5,735 nt of DNA. Origin: JBLIRR01 sp049472395. Lineage in GTDB: Bacteria; SZUA-182; DTGQ01; JBLIRR01. The notes below the pieces were generated by a model, which did no database searches, was not told where the DNA came from, and saw only the letters and a list, made by a program, of their open reading frames with translations. The stretch covers positions 1 through 5,735 of the forward strand of contig JBLIRR010000101.1 in NCBI GenBank assembly GCA_049472395.1, read 5' to 3'. The position numbers were made by a program, and so were the translations under genes. This document shows positions 1-5,735 of this stretch, piece by piece (within the stretch, counting starts at the first letter, position 1; every line of letters starts with the position of its first letter).

Positions 1-491
1 TTTGTTCGTAGATTAAATGATTCGATTATGCGACTATCAGCAGGGACCTTATCCCCCTCTTCAAGGTATATGATATCTCCGGGCACTATGTGTGCCTGGG
101 GTAATTCTGCTAATTCATTGTCTCTGTAAACCTTGGCGGGAGATTGGACAAGTTTTTTAAGGGAATCCATAATACGCTCTGCCTTATATCCCTGAAAATA
201 ACCGGTAGCGGCATTTATGAGAACGATGATAAACATAATGAATCCATCTCGAAAATTTCCAATTATAAAAGAGAGTATTCCTGCAACAATAAGAATAATG
301 ACAAGCACATCTTTAAATTGTAGCAAAAATTTTAACCAGTTCGGTGTCCTTGATGAAATACTCAACCGATTTTCGCCATATTCCGAGCGCCTTCTTTCTG
401 CTTCTTGATGAGAAAGGCCTTTATCGCTGGTTTTAAGAATATCAAAGACTTCTTTGACTGTTTTTATAGAGAAATCATTCTGTTTTATCAT
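1..491 (-). CDS. P2A-type (calcium-type) cation-transporting P-type ATPase, N-terminal part
   Basis: This is the first 163 codons of a membrane cation pump that couples ATP hydrolysis to ion export; the rest lies beyond the left window edge. Reading the minus strand from an ATG at 491 gives a typical Cation_ATPase_N region (GLSHQEAERRRSEYGENRL, residues 25-43), a first hydrophobic helix near 60-78, a second near 82-98 followed by GYFQGYKAERIMDSLKKL, then the start of the actuator domain with VPGDIIYLEEGDKVPADSR (136-154). That last stretch is a hallmark of P2 ATPases, and its form together with the KAE...LKKL helix fits the P2A calcium type. The TGES and DKTGT motifs are not in the window, so ion specificity (Ca2+, Mn2+ or other) is unproven. 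The start is fixed by an in-frame TAA seven codons or fewer upstream; only a weak AAGAGAG ribosome site precedes it. It begins 35 nt after the stop of the 313-residue secreted protein, so co-transcription is plausible. Confidence 0.93.
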   Translation of the reverse strand, partial: MIKQNDFSIKTVKEVFDILKTSDKGLSHQEAERRRSEYGENRLSISSRTPNWLKFLLQFKDVLVIILIVAGILSFIIGNFRDGFIMFIIVLINAATGYFQGYKAERIMDSLKKLVQSPAKVYRDNELAELPQAHIVPGDIIYLEEGDKVPADSRIIESFNLRT

Positions 492-526
492 ACAGCTCTC
501 TTAATTTTGTTCTGCATTCTCCTGGT

Positions 527-1468
527 TTATAAAGAAGAGTCAGGTTCTAAGGGGACATCATCTGTTATTATAGTATCAGTCCCTGAAGGAGTCTCCCCTG
601 TTGTGGTCCTCTGGACTCTATAATCAGTTGAAGGAAATCCATACGTATATGTAGGTAAATTAACATAACTGCCTTGTGGAGTATAACTCTGACCATATAC
701 AGAGCCTGCAACCGGAAATCCATTGACAGTGGTCATCTTGGAAGTGGTCGAGGTTTTATATTCAGGGTAATAATACTTTGAAGTGCTGTACGGATTCACA
801 TAACCGGAGGTGAGGTAAACCTTTTGCCCACCAATATACACAGCATTTTCAGCAAGCACCCTATCTGTTGCCGAAATTTGACCAGGAACCATTGACTGTA
901 ATATATTCACTGCTTCAAGTTGAGGATGCGTGCCAGTCCATGGAGTAATCTTACCCGATACACTTTCCGAGGCAGTTACCCCATAAGTACCGGTAACTCC
1001 CCATCCTGTCAAAGCAACGCTTTTATAATCCGAATAGTATGAACTAATCGTGACCTGTGGCAAATCTAATAGCTGTGAAAAAGAAGTAGTACTCCCTGCC
1101 GGCCCGGCCGAAGATGCGAAATCTGTCGAAAAGGTAGTTCCACTCCATCCGCTGTATGTATTTAAATTAAGATTATAGCCTGTTTGAGCACTCCATGGTG
1201 TCGCTGCAAAGAATTCCTTTGTACTATAATTTAAGAAAGGATTCGTCACCTGGTAAGAAGAACTGGAAGTTATGGCAGGCCATTGACTTGAGCCTTTAAC
1301 AAATGGGGCAGTTGCGCCCCATGATGCAAAGGCATTACTTGCTTTAACCGGTAATGCTGTACCCTCATCAATGACGGTTGGAAAAGGAGTATTTTGAGCG
1401 AGGATAAGATTATTTGATAGTAGTAGAACACAAATACATAGTATTAAACCCCATATTTTTTTCCTCAT
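527..1468 (-). CDS. Secreted Ser/Thr/Tyr/Gly-rich protein of unknown function (313 aa)
   Basis: I do not recognise this protein. It opens with a clear Sec signal peptide: MRKK, a hydrophobic core through about residue 22, and a probable cleavage after LILA (residue 24). The mature part (about 289 residues) is low in charge, has no cysteine (both cysteines are in the signal), and is unusually rich in Ser, Thr, Tyr, Gly and Asn, with runs such as SSSS and YYYPEY. That composition is typical of beta-rich surface or matrix proteins. The C-terminal tail becomes acidic (TDDVPLEPDSSL). No catalytic motif, membrane anchor or sorting signal is visible. An AAAGGAG ribosome site sits 8 nt before the ATG. 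It starts 36 nt after the stop of the 784-residue secreted protein and ends 35 nt before the ATPase, so the three may share a transcript. Inference: an exported structural or envelope protein, perhaps working with its larger neighbour. Confidence 0.85.
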   Translation of the reverse strand: MRKKIWGLILCICVLLLSNNLILAQNTPFPTVIDEGTALPVKASNAFASWGATAPFVKGSSQWPAITSSSSYQVTNPFLNYSTKEFFAATPWSAQTGYNLNLNTYSGWSGTTFSTDFASSAGPAGSTTSFSQLLDLPQVTISSYYSDYKSVALTGWGVTGTYGVTASESVSGKITPWTGTHPQLEAVNILQSMVPGQISATDRVLAENAVYIGGQKVYLTSGYVNPYSTSKYYYPEYKTSTTSKMTTVNGFPVAGSVYGQSYTPQGSYVNLPTYTYGFPSTDYRVQRTTTGETPSGTDTIITDDVPLEPDSSL

Positions 1469-1504
1469 AGTTATTTCTCCTTTATTTATGTAAAAATGAG
1501 GTTA

Positions 1505-3859
1505 CTAATATGTCCACCAGGGGACTATATCGACAAATAACTTCATTACCGCATAACCGCCACTATCATCATAGAAAGCAACCTCAACATTGTAAATACC
1601 GGGAAAGTTTGTTTGGAATGTCCATAAAAAGCCACCATCAGCTAACTGGCCGACTGCCCCAATATTACATGATGCGTACATTTCTTCGCCATCTACATCG
1701 GTAACGATAAAATCAGGTGTACTGACGATAAGCTCCTCTCCTTGTTTTGCAACCAAGGGAATGTTCGGACGCGAGGTTATAATGGGTGGATGGTTTAACC
1801 AGGTACCCGGATTCACACAATAAAGAGAAAAGTCCCAGGTTCCGATGTCACCAAAAGGATCTCTACAGGTAATATGTGCTCTATATGTACCTTCAAACTG
1901 AGGAGTAAATTTGATCATACCATTGTCCTGATCAATCAGGCTCTCTGTATACGGTCCATATTGATAGTTGGGATAACCGTCTAACGTCATTTGAAAGATG
2001 AGCTCATCCTGATCAGTTCTTATCTGACTGATATCATTAATCGGCCAACCGGGACGATGGTCGATCGCCGGTGTCCCGAGTTGGATTTGACTAAGATCGA
2101 ACATAAAACAGTCTGGGTCTATAAATTTTATCATATATTCATTTGACTGCCCGCAATAGAATATCGTTGGGGGTGCATTCAGTTGGACTATTGGGATATA
2201 GTTTATCCCCGGGTAATTAACAACACTCATGGGGAAAGTCCTGTGATCAGATCGTCTTCCATCTGTCACCTCAAGCGTTACTATGAGGTTTTCCACTGTT
2301 TGTGGCAGATAGTCCATGAACGCAATATTTGGCCATAATTTCATACCGGAATTCCATAGCGAAGACTCAAGAGCAAAACAGAGCATCGGTCCGTAATGGG
2401 CTGCTCCAAGGGCATGTAAAGCCTTGATGGAAGAATAGTAAGCTGGAATATATGTAGGCATTCCATCATAGGGATTGATGGGTAAAGGTTCTACCATAGA
2501 GGCACTTCCCGTTTTGTTAGAGGTGGCAATCCCCGCTGCACCGTAACCGCCGATTGTCGCGTTCCAGCCTAGAACGCCATGGTTCCGTATCTCATTAACC
2601 CTGCTACCGGCAAGCCGGAGCTCAGAATCGGAAAATACAGGCAGCGTAACATCTATAAAGAAACCGCTTCCGAGATACTGTTCGGCCACGGGATCTGGTG
2701 TGCCATAATCAGCGTGACCAGGGACCCATCTGTCTGCGTAGGATGGATCAGTAGCGACAGGGTGTGTTGAGTCAAGGGCAGTGAGATCCGCGATCCACGC
2801 CTCCCGTACCTGATCCTGATCTGTTAAAAAATTACCAGGATCGAGCATGAAATCGGAAATGAGTTTTATGGGTGCATCAGCCTCATAATCAGCAATAAAT
2901 AGATATCGGTAGGGAACAAAAAGCTGCGCAAATAACGGACCCGTCTCAAAGAGATCGGGTTGGTTGAGGGGCGAGTAATCGGTTTCTCTAAAGGTAATAT
3001 CATCTAATCGAAATTGTTGACCGCTTGCTCTCACACTATACGCTGTTTGGATTTGTTCACCGCCAATAGGAAGACCAGCATCGGCATAAGCCGCTGTTTG
3101 GATATCATTAAGATCCAGCCATAGTATATGCCATGAACCATCGTTGTAGTTACGGCCAACATCCACTTGGATAAGGATAACGGAAGAATTATTATACGCT
3201 GGGCTCTCGATAAGCGTCGCTTTGTATCCGCCAATTTTCCTTGTGTTGTTTGCTGCCCCTAATTCACCATTCCATACATGATATGGCCTTACCTGAATCA
3301 TGAATGGTATGTTATCAGCGCTTCCGATGATTTCCAATCTGAATATATCCCAATCCTCTATACCGAGCGGTGCTCTCCATTTATAACTTATGACACCATT
3401 CTCAGTACAACTAATTCCCTGGCTTCCTTGAGGAGAACTCGGAGAAGGAGGAGTGACAAGATTTTTAGTTACATAATACCGTTCATATTCGGTGCCCAGT
3501 ATAAACACAGATGCAGGACGATATGCCTCCATGACCCTGCTTCCTTCGGCAAAGTCCAAAACTGTCTCAAGAGTCAAGGCATAGCCTATTCCGAATCCAT
3601 AGACAGGATAGGGAGGTTCTTCTTGAATCCACCCATGGTTCAAAGGGCTATCATGATATTCGAAGTTGTCTATTAAAATATCCCCATCTCCCTCCAAAGG
3701 ATTGCTCCATATGGGGAGCTGCATTGGTTGACTCTCAAAAGCAGGCATATCCCAAATATCTCCTCCTCCGGTAAATTGAGCCATCCCTGTTGCGGAGAGT
3801 AATGCAATCGCTGAAAAAATAATACAACAAATTACTAAATATTTATTTGTACCGTTCAT
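1505..3859 (-). CDS. Large secreted modular protein: jellyroll-like N-terminal module and C-terminal Ig/cadherin-like modules (784 aa)
   Basis: This is an exported protein with a signal peptide (hydrophobic core 8-23, likely cleavage after GMA, residue 27). Residues about 61-292 look like a carbohydrate-binding or concanavalin-like jellyroll: they open with ILIDNFEYHDSPLNHGW (61-77), contain a W-x-W-[LI]-D-L strand near 243-250, and close with FRLDDITFRE (283-292). Residues 300-560 are unassigned. The C-terminal third resembles two Ig or cadherin-like folds: about 561-688 (IKFTPQFEGTYRAHITCRDPFG, then NHPP) and about 689-784 (NHPPIITSRP, DVDGEE, GIYNVEVAFYDDSGGY). It ends in WWTY without an anchor or sorting motif. 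These folds usually serve adhesion or glycan binding; no catalytic residues are evident. GAGG precedes the ATG by 8 nt. The motif opening the mature region recurs in the truncated ORF at 4825-4974, so it belongs to a family with several members here. Fold calls are by eye. Confidence 0.88.
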   Translation of the reverse strand: MNGTNKYLVICCIIFSAIALLSATGMAQFTGGGDIWDMPAFESQPMQLPIWSNPLEGDGDILIDNFEYHDSPLNHGWIQEEPPYPVYGFGIGYALTLETVLDFAEGSRVMEAYRPASVFILGTEYERYYVTKNLVTPPSPSSPQGSQGISCTENGVISYKWRAPLGIEDWDIFRLEIIGSADNIPFMIQVRPYHVWNGELGAANNTRKIGGYKATLIESPAYNNSSVILIQVDVGRNYNDGSWHILWLDLNDIQTAAYADAGLPIGGEQIQTAYSVRASGQQFRLDDITFRETDYSPLNQPDLFETGPLFAQLFVPYRYLFIADYEADAPIKLISDFMLDPGNFLTDQDQVREAWIADLTALDSTHPVATDPSYADRWVPGHADYGTPDPVAEQYLGSGFFIDVTLPVFSDSELRLAGSRVNEIRNHGVLGWNATIGGYGAAGIATSNKTGSASMVEPLPINPYDGMPTYIPAYYSSIKALHALGAAHYGPMLCFALESSLWNSGMKLWPNIAFMDYLPQTVENLIVTLEVTDGRRSDHRTFPMSVVNYPGINYIPIVQLNAPPTIFYCGQSNEYMIKFIDPDCFMFDLSQIQLGTPAIDHRPGWPINDISQIRTDQDELIFQMTLDGYPNYQYGPYTESLIDQDNGMIKFTPQFEGTYRAHITCRDPFGDIGTWDFSLYCVNPGTWLNHPPIITSRPNIPLVAKQGEELIVSTPDFIVTDVDGEEMYASCNIGAVGQLADGGFLWTFQTNFPGIYNVEVAFYDDSGGYAVMKLFVDIVPWWTY

Positions 3860-3906
3860 TTCTTAATCCTCATCTTTGACCTTGCAATAATGGAAAATAA
3901 TGTATT

Positions 3907-3923
3907 CCCTTTTTTAAAAAGGG
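3907..3923. repeat. Perfect palindrome CCCTTTTT-T-AAAAAGGG
   Basis: Two 8-bp arms that are exact reverse complements flank a single T. It lies 48 bp or more upstream of the 784-residue protein's ATG, and its T5A6 core supplies the TAA stop of the damaged small ORF at 3914-4163. It has no U-tract after the stem in the minus-strand direction, so it is not a standard intrinsic terminator, though it could form a short hairpin. Pyrimidine/purine palindromes of this CCCCTTTTT-AAAAAGGGG style are common dispersed elements in many AT-rich environmental bacterial genomes (general knowledge). A second GGGG-containing patch (TTAGAGGGGACC, minus strand) lies about 30 bp away. Confidence 0.5.
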
Positions 3924-4163
3924 GAGCTTATATGTTTTTCTGTTAAGGTCCCCTCTAAGGAAAGATTCGCGCACATCCATGAAGTATCCAAAGGTTCATC
4001 CTGAAAAACAAGCCATATCTCCTCGCTGATAAGAGGCGAAGTATCCTCTGCTGACTTTTTCTCTTCTGCCTTGATCCGGGATAAAAAAAGACCACATATA
4101 ATAATAAATATAAATAGTGAAACTAGTAATCGTACTTTTTTAACTATGATTTTTTTATATCAT
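3914..4163 (-). pseudogene. Small exported-protein ORF with a disrupted start
   Basis: An 81-codon open frame (4159 to 3914, minus strand) reads KKIIVKKVRLLVSLFIFIII, then CGLFLSRIKAEEKKSAEDTS, then PLISEEIWLVFQDEPLDTSW and a short tail ending ISSPF before TAA. The first part is a convincing signal peptide with cleavage near IKA; the rest resembles the start of an unknown exported domain. There is no ATG, GTG or TTG at the head of this frame. The only ATG (4163), directly after GGGAG, runs ATG-ATA-TAA and stops at once. Removing one T from ATGATATAAAAAAATC would give ATG-ATA-AAA-AAA-ATC and join the ATG to the signal peptide. This suggests a one-base insertion beside a homopolymer: either a real mutation or a sequencing error. 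GGGAG touching the ATG is poor spacing, so a rare ATA or ATC start further in is an alternative. The stop lies inside a palindrome (3907-3923), so the C-terminus may also be truncated. It begins 42 nt after bacterioferritin. Function unknown. Confidence 0.55.
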
Positions 4164-4205
4164 CTCCCTTTTACCTTTAAATTTAATCCTTTCCTTTAAT
4201 TTTTG

Positions 4206-4676
4206 TTATGAGCCAATCTGTTCGGATAAAAAGCTCTGAATTCCTACTTGTTTGAGCTGATCGAGCTGTGTTTCTATAAGATCAATATGCTCTTCTTCAT
4301 CCTTAAGTATAGATAAGAGAATCTCGTACGTCCCGTTATCGTTTATTTCAGCACTAAAACGAATGTCTTCATTATAGGCTTTAATAGCCTCATTCTCAGC
4401 TTTATGGTCATTTATAAACTGTTTTTCAACATCAGATCCTATAAGGATTTTATTTAGATTACTTACAACAGGTTTTCCCTCCAGGAAAAGAATCCGGCCT
4501 ATCAATGCTTCTGCATGCTTCATCTCTTCTTTTGCCCGTTTTTCAGATATCTCATGAAGACGTTTATAACCCCAATTGTCACACATTTCTGAATGAACCA
4601 TATATTGATTAATGGCCGTAAGCTCGTCCGCAAGGCGGGCATTTAATCTTTCTATAAGTTTTTCATTACCTTTCAT
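4206..4676 (-). CDS. bfr: Bacterioferritin (haem-containing iron storage and detoxification protein)
   Basis: This 156-residue protein has the usual length of bacterioferritin, a cytoplasmic 24-subunit cage that oxidises Fe2+ at a di-iron ferroxidase centre and stores it as a mineral core. All six centre ligands are visible at the classical positions: Glu18 (LADELTAINQYM), Glu51 and His54 (KEEMKHAE), Glu94 (HKAENEAI), and Glu127 and His130 (DEEEHID). Met52, the residue that in bacterioferritins ligates haem between paired subunits, is present, as is Tyr25. This separates it from Dps and from non-haem ferritin. The ATG is set by an excellent GGAGGGAGG site (4682-4690) five nt upstream. Upstream lie an inverted repeat (4719-4738) and an 11-bp tandem array (4749-4803), suggesting dedicated regulation. 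Downstream, the damaged exported ORF starts after 42 nt with no terminator between. It is a standalone copy; no bacterioferritin-associated ferredoxin gene is visible. Confidence 0.97.
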   Translation of the reverse strand: MKGNEKLIERLNARLADELTAINQYMVHSEMCDNWGYKRLHEISEKRAKEEMKHAEALIGRILFLEGKPVVSNLNKILIGSDVEKQFINDHKAENEAIKAYNEDIRFSAEINDNGTYEILLSILKDEEEHIDLIETQLDQLKQVGIQSFLSEQIGS

Positions 4677-4681
4677 AGTGG

Positions 4682-4690
4682 CCTCCCTCC
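4682..4690 (-). promoter_or_regulatory. Strong ribosome binding site of bacterioferritin
   Basis: GGAGGGAGG on the minus strand ends 5 nt before the bacterioferritin ATG. It is the strongest Shine-Dalgarno sequence in the window and decides the start at 4676. Confidence 0.85.
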
Positions 4691-4718
4691 GTTAATGTGA
4701 TTTTTATTTTCTCTGAAT

Positions 4719-4738
4719 TATTATTAGATTCAATAATA
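4719..4738. promoter_or_regulatory. 7-6-7 inverted repeat in the bacterioferritin leader, candidate operator
   Basis: TATTATT, a 6-nt spacer (AGATTC) and AATAATA form a perfect 7-bp inverted repeat 43-62 bp upstream of the bacterioferritin ATG. On the minus strand the downstream arm reads AATAATAATTC, which could double as a -10 region, though I see no convincing -35 at the right distance. Because bacterioferritin is commonly iron-regulated, a Fur-type or related dimeric repressor is a reasonable guess; the match to the classical Fur box (GATAAT-rich) is only partial. Seen: the symmetry and position. Inferred: the function. Confidence 0.4.
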
Positions 4739-4748
4739 GTCCAGGAAT

Positions 4749-4803
4749 GTTAAATGACGATTAAAACAATATTAAAAAAGGATTAAAAAAAAATTAAAAA
4801 ATT
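4749..4803. repeat. Five-unit 11-bp tandem array of ATTAAAA-type repeats
   Basis: Five consecutive 11-bp units start at 4749, 4760, 4771, 4782 and 4793: GTTAAATGACG, ATTAAAACAAT, ATTAAAAAAGG, ATTAAAAAAAA and ATTAAAAAATT. The [AG]TTAAA head is kept at exactly the same phase while the tails differ, so this is more than low-complexity A-richness. It lies 73-127 bp upstream of the bacterioferritin ATG, just beyond the 7-6-7 inverted repeat. An 11-bp spacing puts every head on nearly the same face of the helix. Two known explanations fit: tandem direct-repeat boxes for an OmpR/PhoB-family response regulator (Pho-type boxes have this period), or phased A-tracts that bend DNA and act as an UP-like element. 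Neither is proven. Confidence 0.6.
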
Positions 4804-4824
4804 TTAATCTGCCTGTGGTGTATC

Positions 4825-4974
4825 CTAATATTCAAAATCATCAAGAATAAATGTTTCGCCGAATAATGGAATACTAAGATAAAAAAGAAGTAATAGTGAA
4901 AAGCACACAATGAATTTAAGTCTCATTACTATTTTATTGACTACTATGTTACACAAATGATACTCCTTAACCAT
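4825..4974 (-). pseudogene. Truncated N-terminus of an exported protein related to the 784-residue protein
   Basis: An ATG at 4974 with a good AGGAG site (4981-4985, 6 nt spacing) opens a 49-codon frame; an internal ATG at 4926 gives a cleaner 33-residue signal-peptide protein. From that ATG it reads MRLKFIVCFSLLLLFYLSIP, then LFGETFILDDFEY, then TAG. The end, ILDDFEY, matches ILIDNFEYHDSP that opens the mature 784-residue protein. If the TAG is read through, the frame continues DTPQAD before a TAA (4804-4806), extending the match (x-D-[ST]-P) on both sides of the stop. TAG is one base from TGG (Trp), so a nonsense mutation is likely. Similarity then ends at the 11-bp array edge (4803), so the rest of the gene is gone. 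Inference: a dead relative left after recombination, although a short secreted peptide could still be made. The left end of the remnant may be taken as 4807. Confidence 0.65.
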
Positions 4975-5081
4975 ACGTTTCTCCTAAATCATCGTTTCTA
5001 TAAAAAAATACATTAATTACTTTTTGGCTCTCTCATCTTCCCCTGAGCGGACACTTTGTCGATTGCTTTTTTCACCTGTAT
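4975..5081. other. Intergenic gap with post-stop open frame
   Basis: The 107 nt between the unknown gene ending at 5082 and the truncated exported ORF contain no RNA gene or clear terminator. The notable content is that the upstream gene's frame stays open past its TAA for 22 more codons (5016-5081), reading IQVKKAIDKVSAQGKMREPK and ending SN before a second TAA at 5013-5015. An AT-rich stretch (TTTTTTTAT, minus strand) follows and could serve as a promoter element for the ORF at 4974. Confidence 0.4.
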
Positions 5082-5735
5082 TTATTCAAAAACGTTATAT
5101 TTGACTGTTTTAGGAATTTCTCCTTTTTCTATAGATTTGACTTTTTTCAAAGCATAGTCCTGTAAAGGCGATTCAATGTTTGCCAGACTCTTGTATGATT
5201 GCAGAGTTCTTTTTCTAGCTTCCTGTTTGCTCCTTGTGTGAAAATCAGCTAGTCCTGATTGGTCTGGGTAAACGTACGCAAACCATTCTGTCTCATAAGC
5301 TTCTGCCAAATACAACAATGCTAAAGCTTTTTCTTCCAATGACAAAGAATCAATAGAAAGTAATTTATTTGCATCTCGTATGACTTGAATAGTCATCTTT
5401 GAGGTATCGTAGATTTCCCCCCTAGACAAATTTTTTAGTACTGCCAACCGTGCACAAACAGTTCCATTGAATTCTTCAATTACTTTTTTCCTGAGAGTGT
5501 ATTGGTACGTGTAACCTCCTGCTAATTCACTATATGTAAAAGGCAGTCCCAGTATTTCTAATCGCTCAATCACTTTTGGAAATCCGTCAATTGGCAAACT
5601 AGTGTTTATTATCTCTTGATCTAAGTAATAATAGAAACAACATTTATGCTCCATATCCTCTAAGGACTCAGCTTTCTTTAAATTCAGTTTAATGTCATTG
5701 AGCCACTTTTGAAATTTATTGGGATATGGATAAAT
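5082..5735 (-). CDS. C-terminal part of an unrecognised, mostly helical protein
   Basis: I do not recognise this protein. The frame is open from its stop at 5082 to the right window edge (217 residues), so the ATG at 5654 is probably internal: the 27 codons before it (beginning IYPYPNKFQKWLNDIKLNLK) have no stop and look like coding sequence, and GAGG lies only 2 nt before that ATG. Visible features are a tyrosine-rich stretch (CCFYYYLDQE), a GLPFTYSELAGGYTYQYTLRK segment, and a C-terminal half predicted by eye to be amphipathic helices with a TPR-like cadence (EEKALALLYLAEAYETEW, later QSYKSLANIESPLQDYALKK). No signal peptide can be judged because the N-terminus is missing. No catalytic motif is seen. 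After the TAA the same frame continues for 22 lysine-rich codons, so the original C-terminus may have been longer. It is separated from the rest by a 107-nt gap and may belong to another transcription unit. Confidence 0.7.
   Translation of the reverse strand: MYPYPNKFQKWLNDIKLNLKKAESLEDMEHKCCFYYYLDQEIINTSLPIDGFPKVIERLEILGLPFTYSELAGGYTYQYTLRKKVIEEFNGTVCARLAVLKNLSRGEIYDTSKMTIQVIRDANKLLSIDSLSLEEKALALLYLAEAYETEWFAYVYPDQSGLADFHTRSKQEARKRTLQSYKSLANIESPLQDYALKKVKSIEKGEIPKTVKYNVFE

Noticed and set aside
217..623. Plus-strand open frames of 63 and 72 codons
   Set aside because: They lie antisense to the ATPase start and the end of the 313-residue gene, have no protein-like features and poor ribosome sites.
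1510..1704. Plus-strand 64-codon open frame
   Set aside because: Antisense shadow of the 3' end of the 784-residue gene; Arg/His-rich composition typical of a shadow frame.
2579..3676. Plus-strand frames (2579-2770, 3278-3676) and a minus-strand frame (3031-3234)
   Set aside because: All overlap the well-supported 784-residue coding frame and show no recognisable domain or signal peptide.
4749..4803. CRISPR or minisatellite interpretation of the 11-bp array
   Set aside because: Units are too short and have no spacers; the drifting tails with fixed heads fit regulatory boxes or phased A-tracts better.
5046..5070. Possible hairpin GACA-AAG-TGTC after the unknown gene
   Set aside because: Only a 4-bp stem and no adjacent U-tract, so not a credible terminator.
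5082..5654. ATG at 5654 as the true start of the unknown gene
   Set aside because: The frame is open upstream to the window edge with coding-like sequence, and the ribosome site spacing at 5654 is too short.

Overview
The window is AT-rich, and every gene I can support is on the minus strand. In transcription order (right to left) it carries: the C-terminal part of an unrecognised protein (5082-5735); a truncated exported-protein gene (4825-4974); a bacterioferritin (4206-4676); a small exported-protein ORF with a damaged start (about 3914-4163); a 784-residue secreted modular protein (1505-3859); a 313-residue secreted Ser/Thr/Tyr-rich protein (527-1468); and the N-terminal part of a P2A-type (calcium-type) cation ATPase (1-491). 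Sec-type signal peptides, GGAGG-like ribosome sites and bacterioferritin point to a bacterium. A Gram-negative environmental lineage with a large repertoire of secreted surface proteins seems likely. I cannot place it more precisely from sequence alone.

Two genes have firm functions. The bacterioferritin keeps all six ferroxidase-centre ligands and the haem-ligating methionine. The ATPase has the typical P2A N-terminal region, first membrane pair and start of the actuator domain, but its phosphorylation site lies outside the window. Between them are two exported proteins. The larger has an N-terminal jellyroll-like module and C-terminal Ig/cadherin-like modules. Short gaps from bacterioferritin to the ATPase (about 35-50 nt at three junctions) are compatible with one transcription unit, although the gap around 3860-3913 could hold its own promoter.

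The most interesting part is 3900-5081. It holds remnants of secreted-protein genes and an unusual regulatory region in front of bacterioferritin. The 4825-4974 ORF encodes a signal peptide followed by the same 'DNFEYxDSP'-type motif that opens the mature 784-residue protein, but an amber codon falls inside the motif, so it looks like a truncated paralogue. Its similarity ends exactly where a five-unit, 11-bp tandem repeat (ATTAAAA-type, 4749-4803) begins, followed by a 7-6-7 inverted repeat (4719-4738). These lie about 40-130 bp upstream of the bacterioferritin start and are good candidates for a tandem operator or phased-A-tract curvature element. No RNA genes, CRISPR arrays, insertion sequences or strong intrinsic terminators were found.
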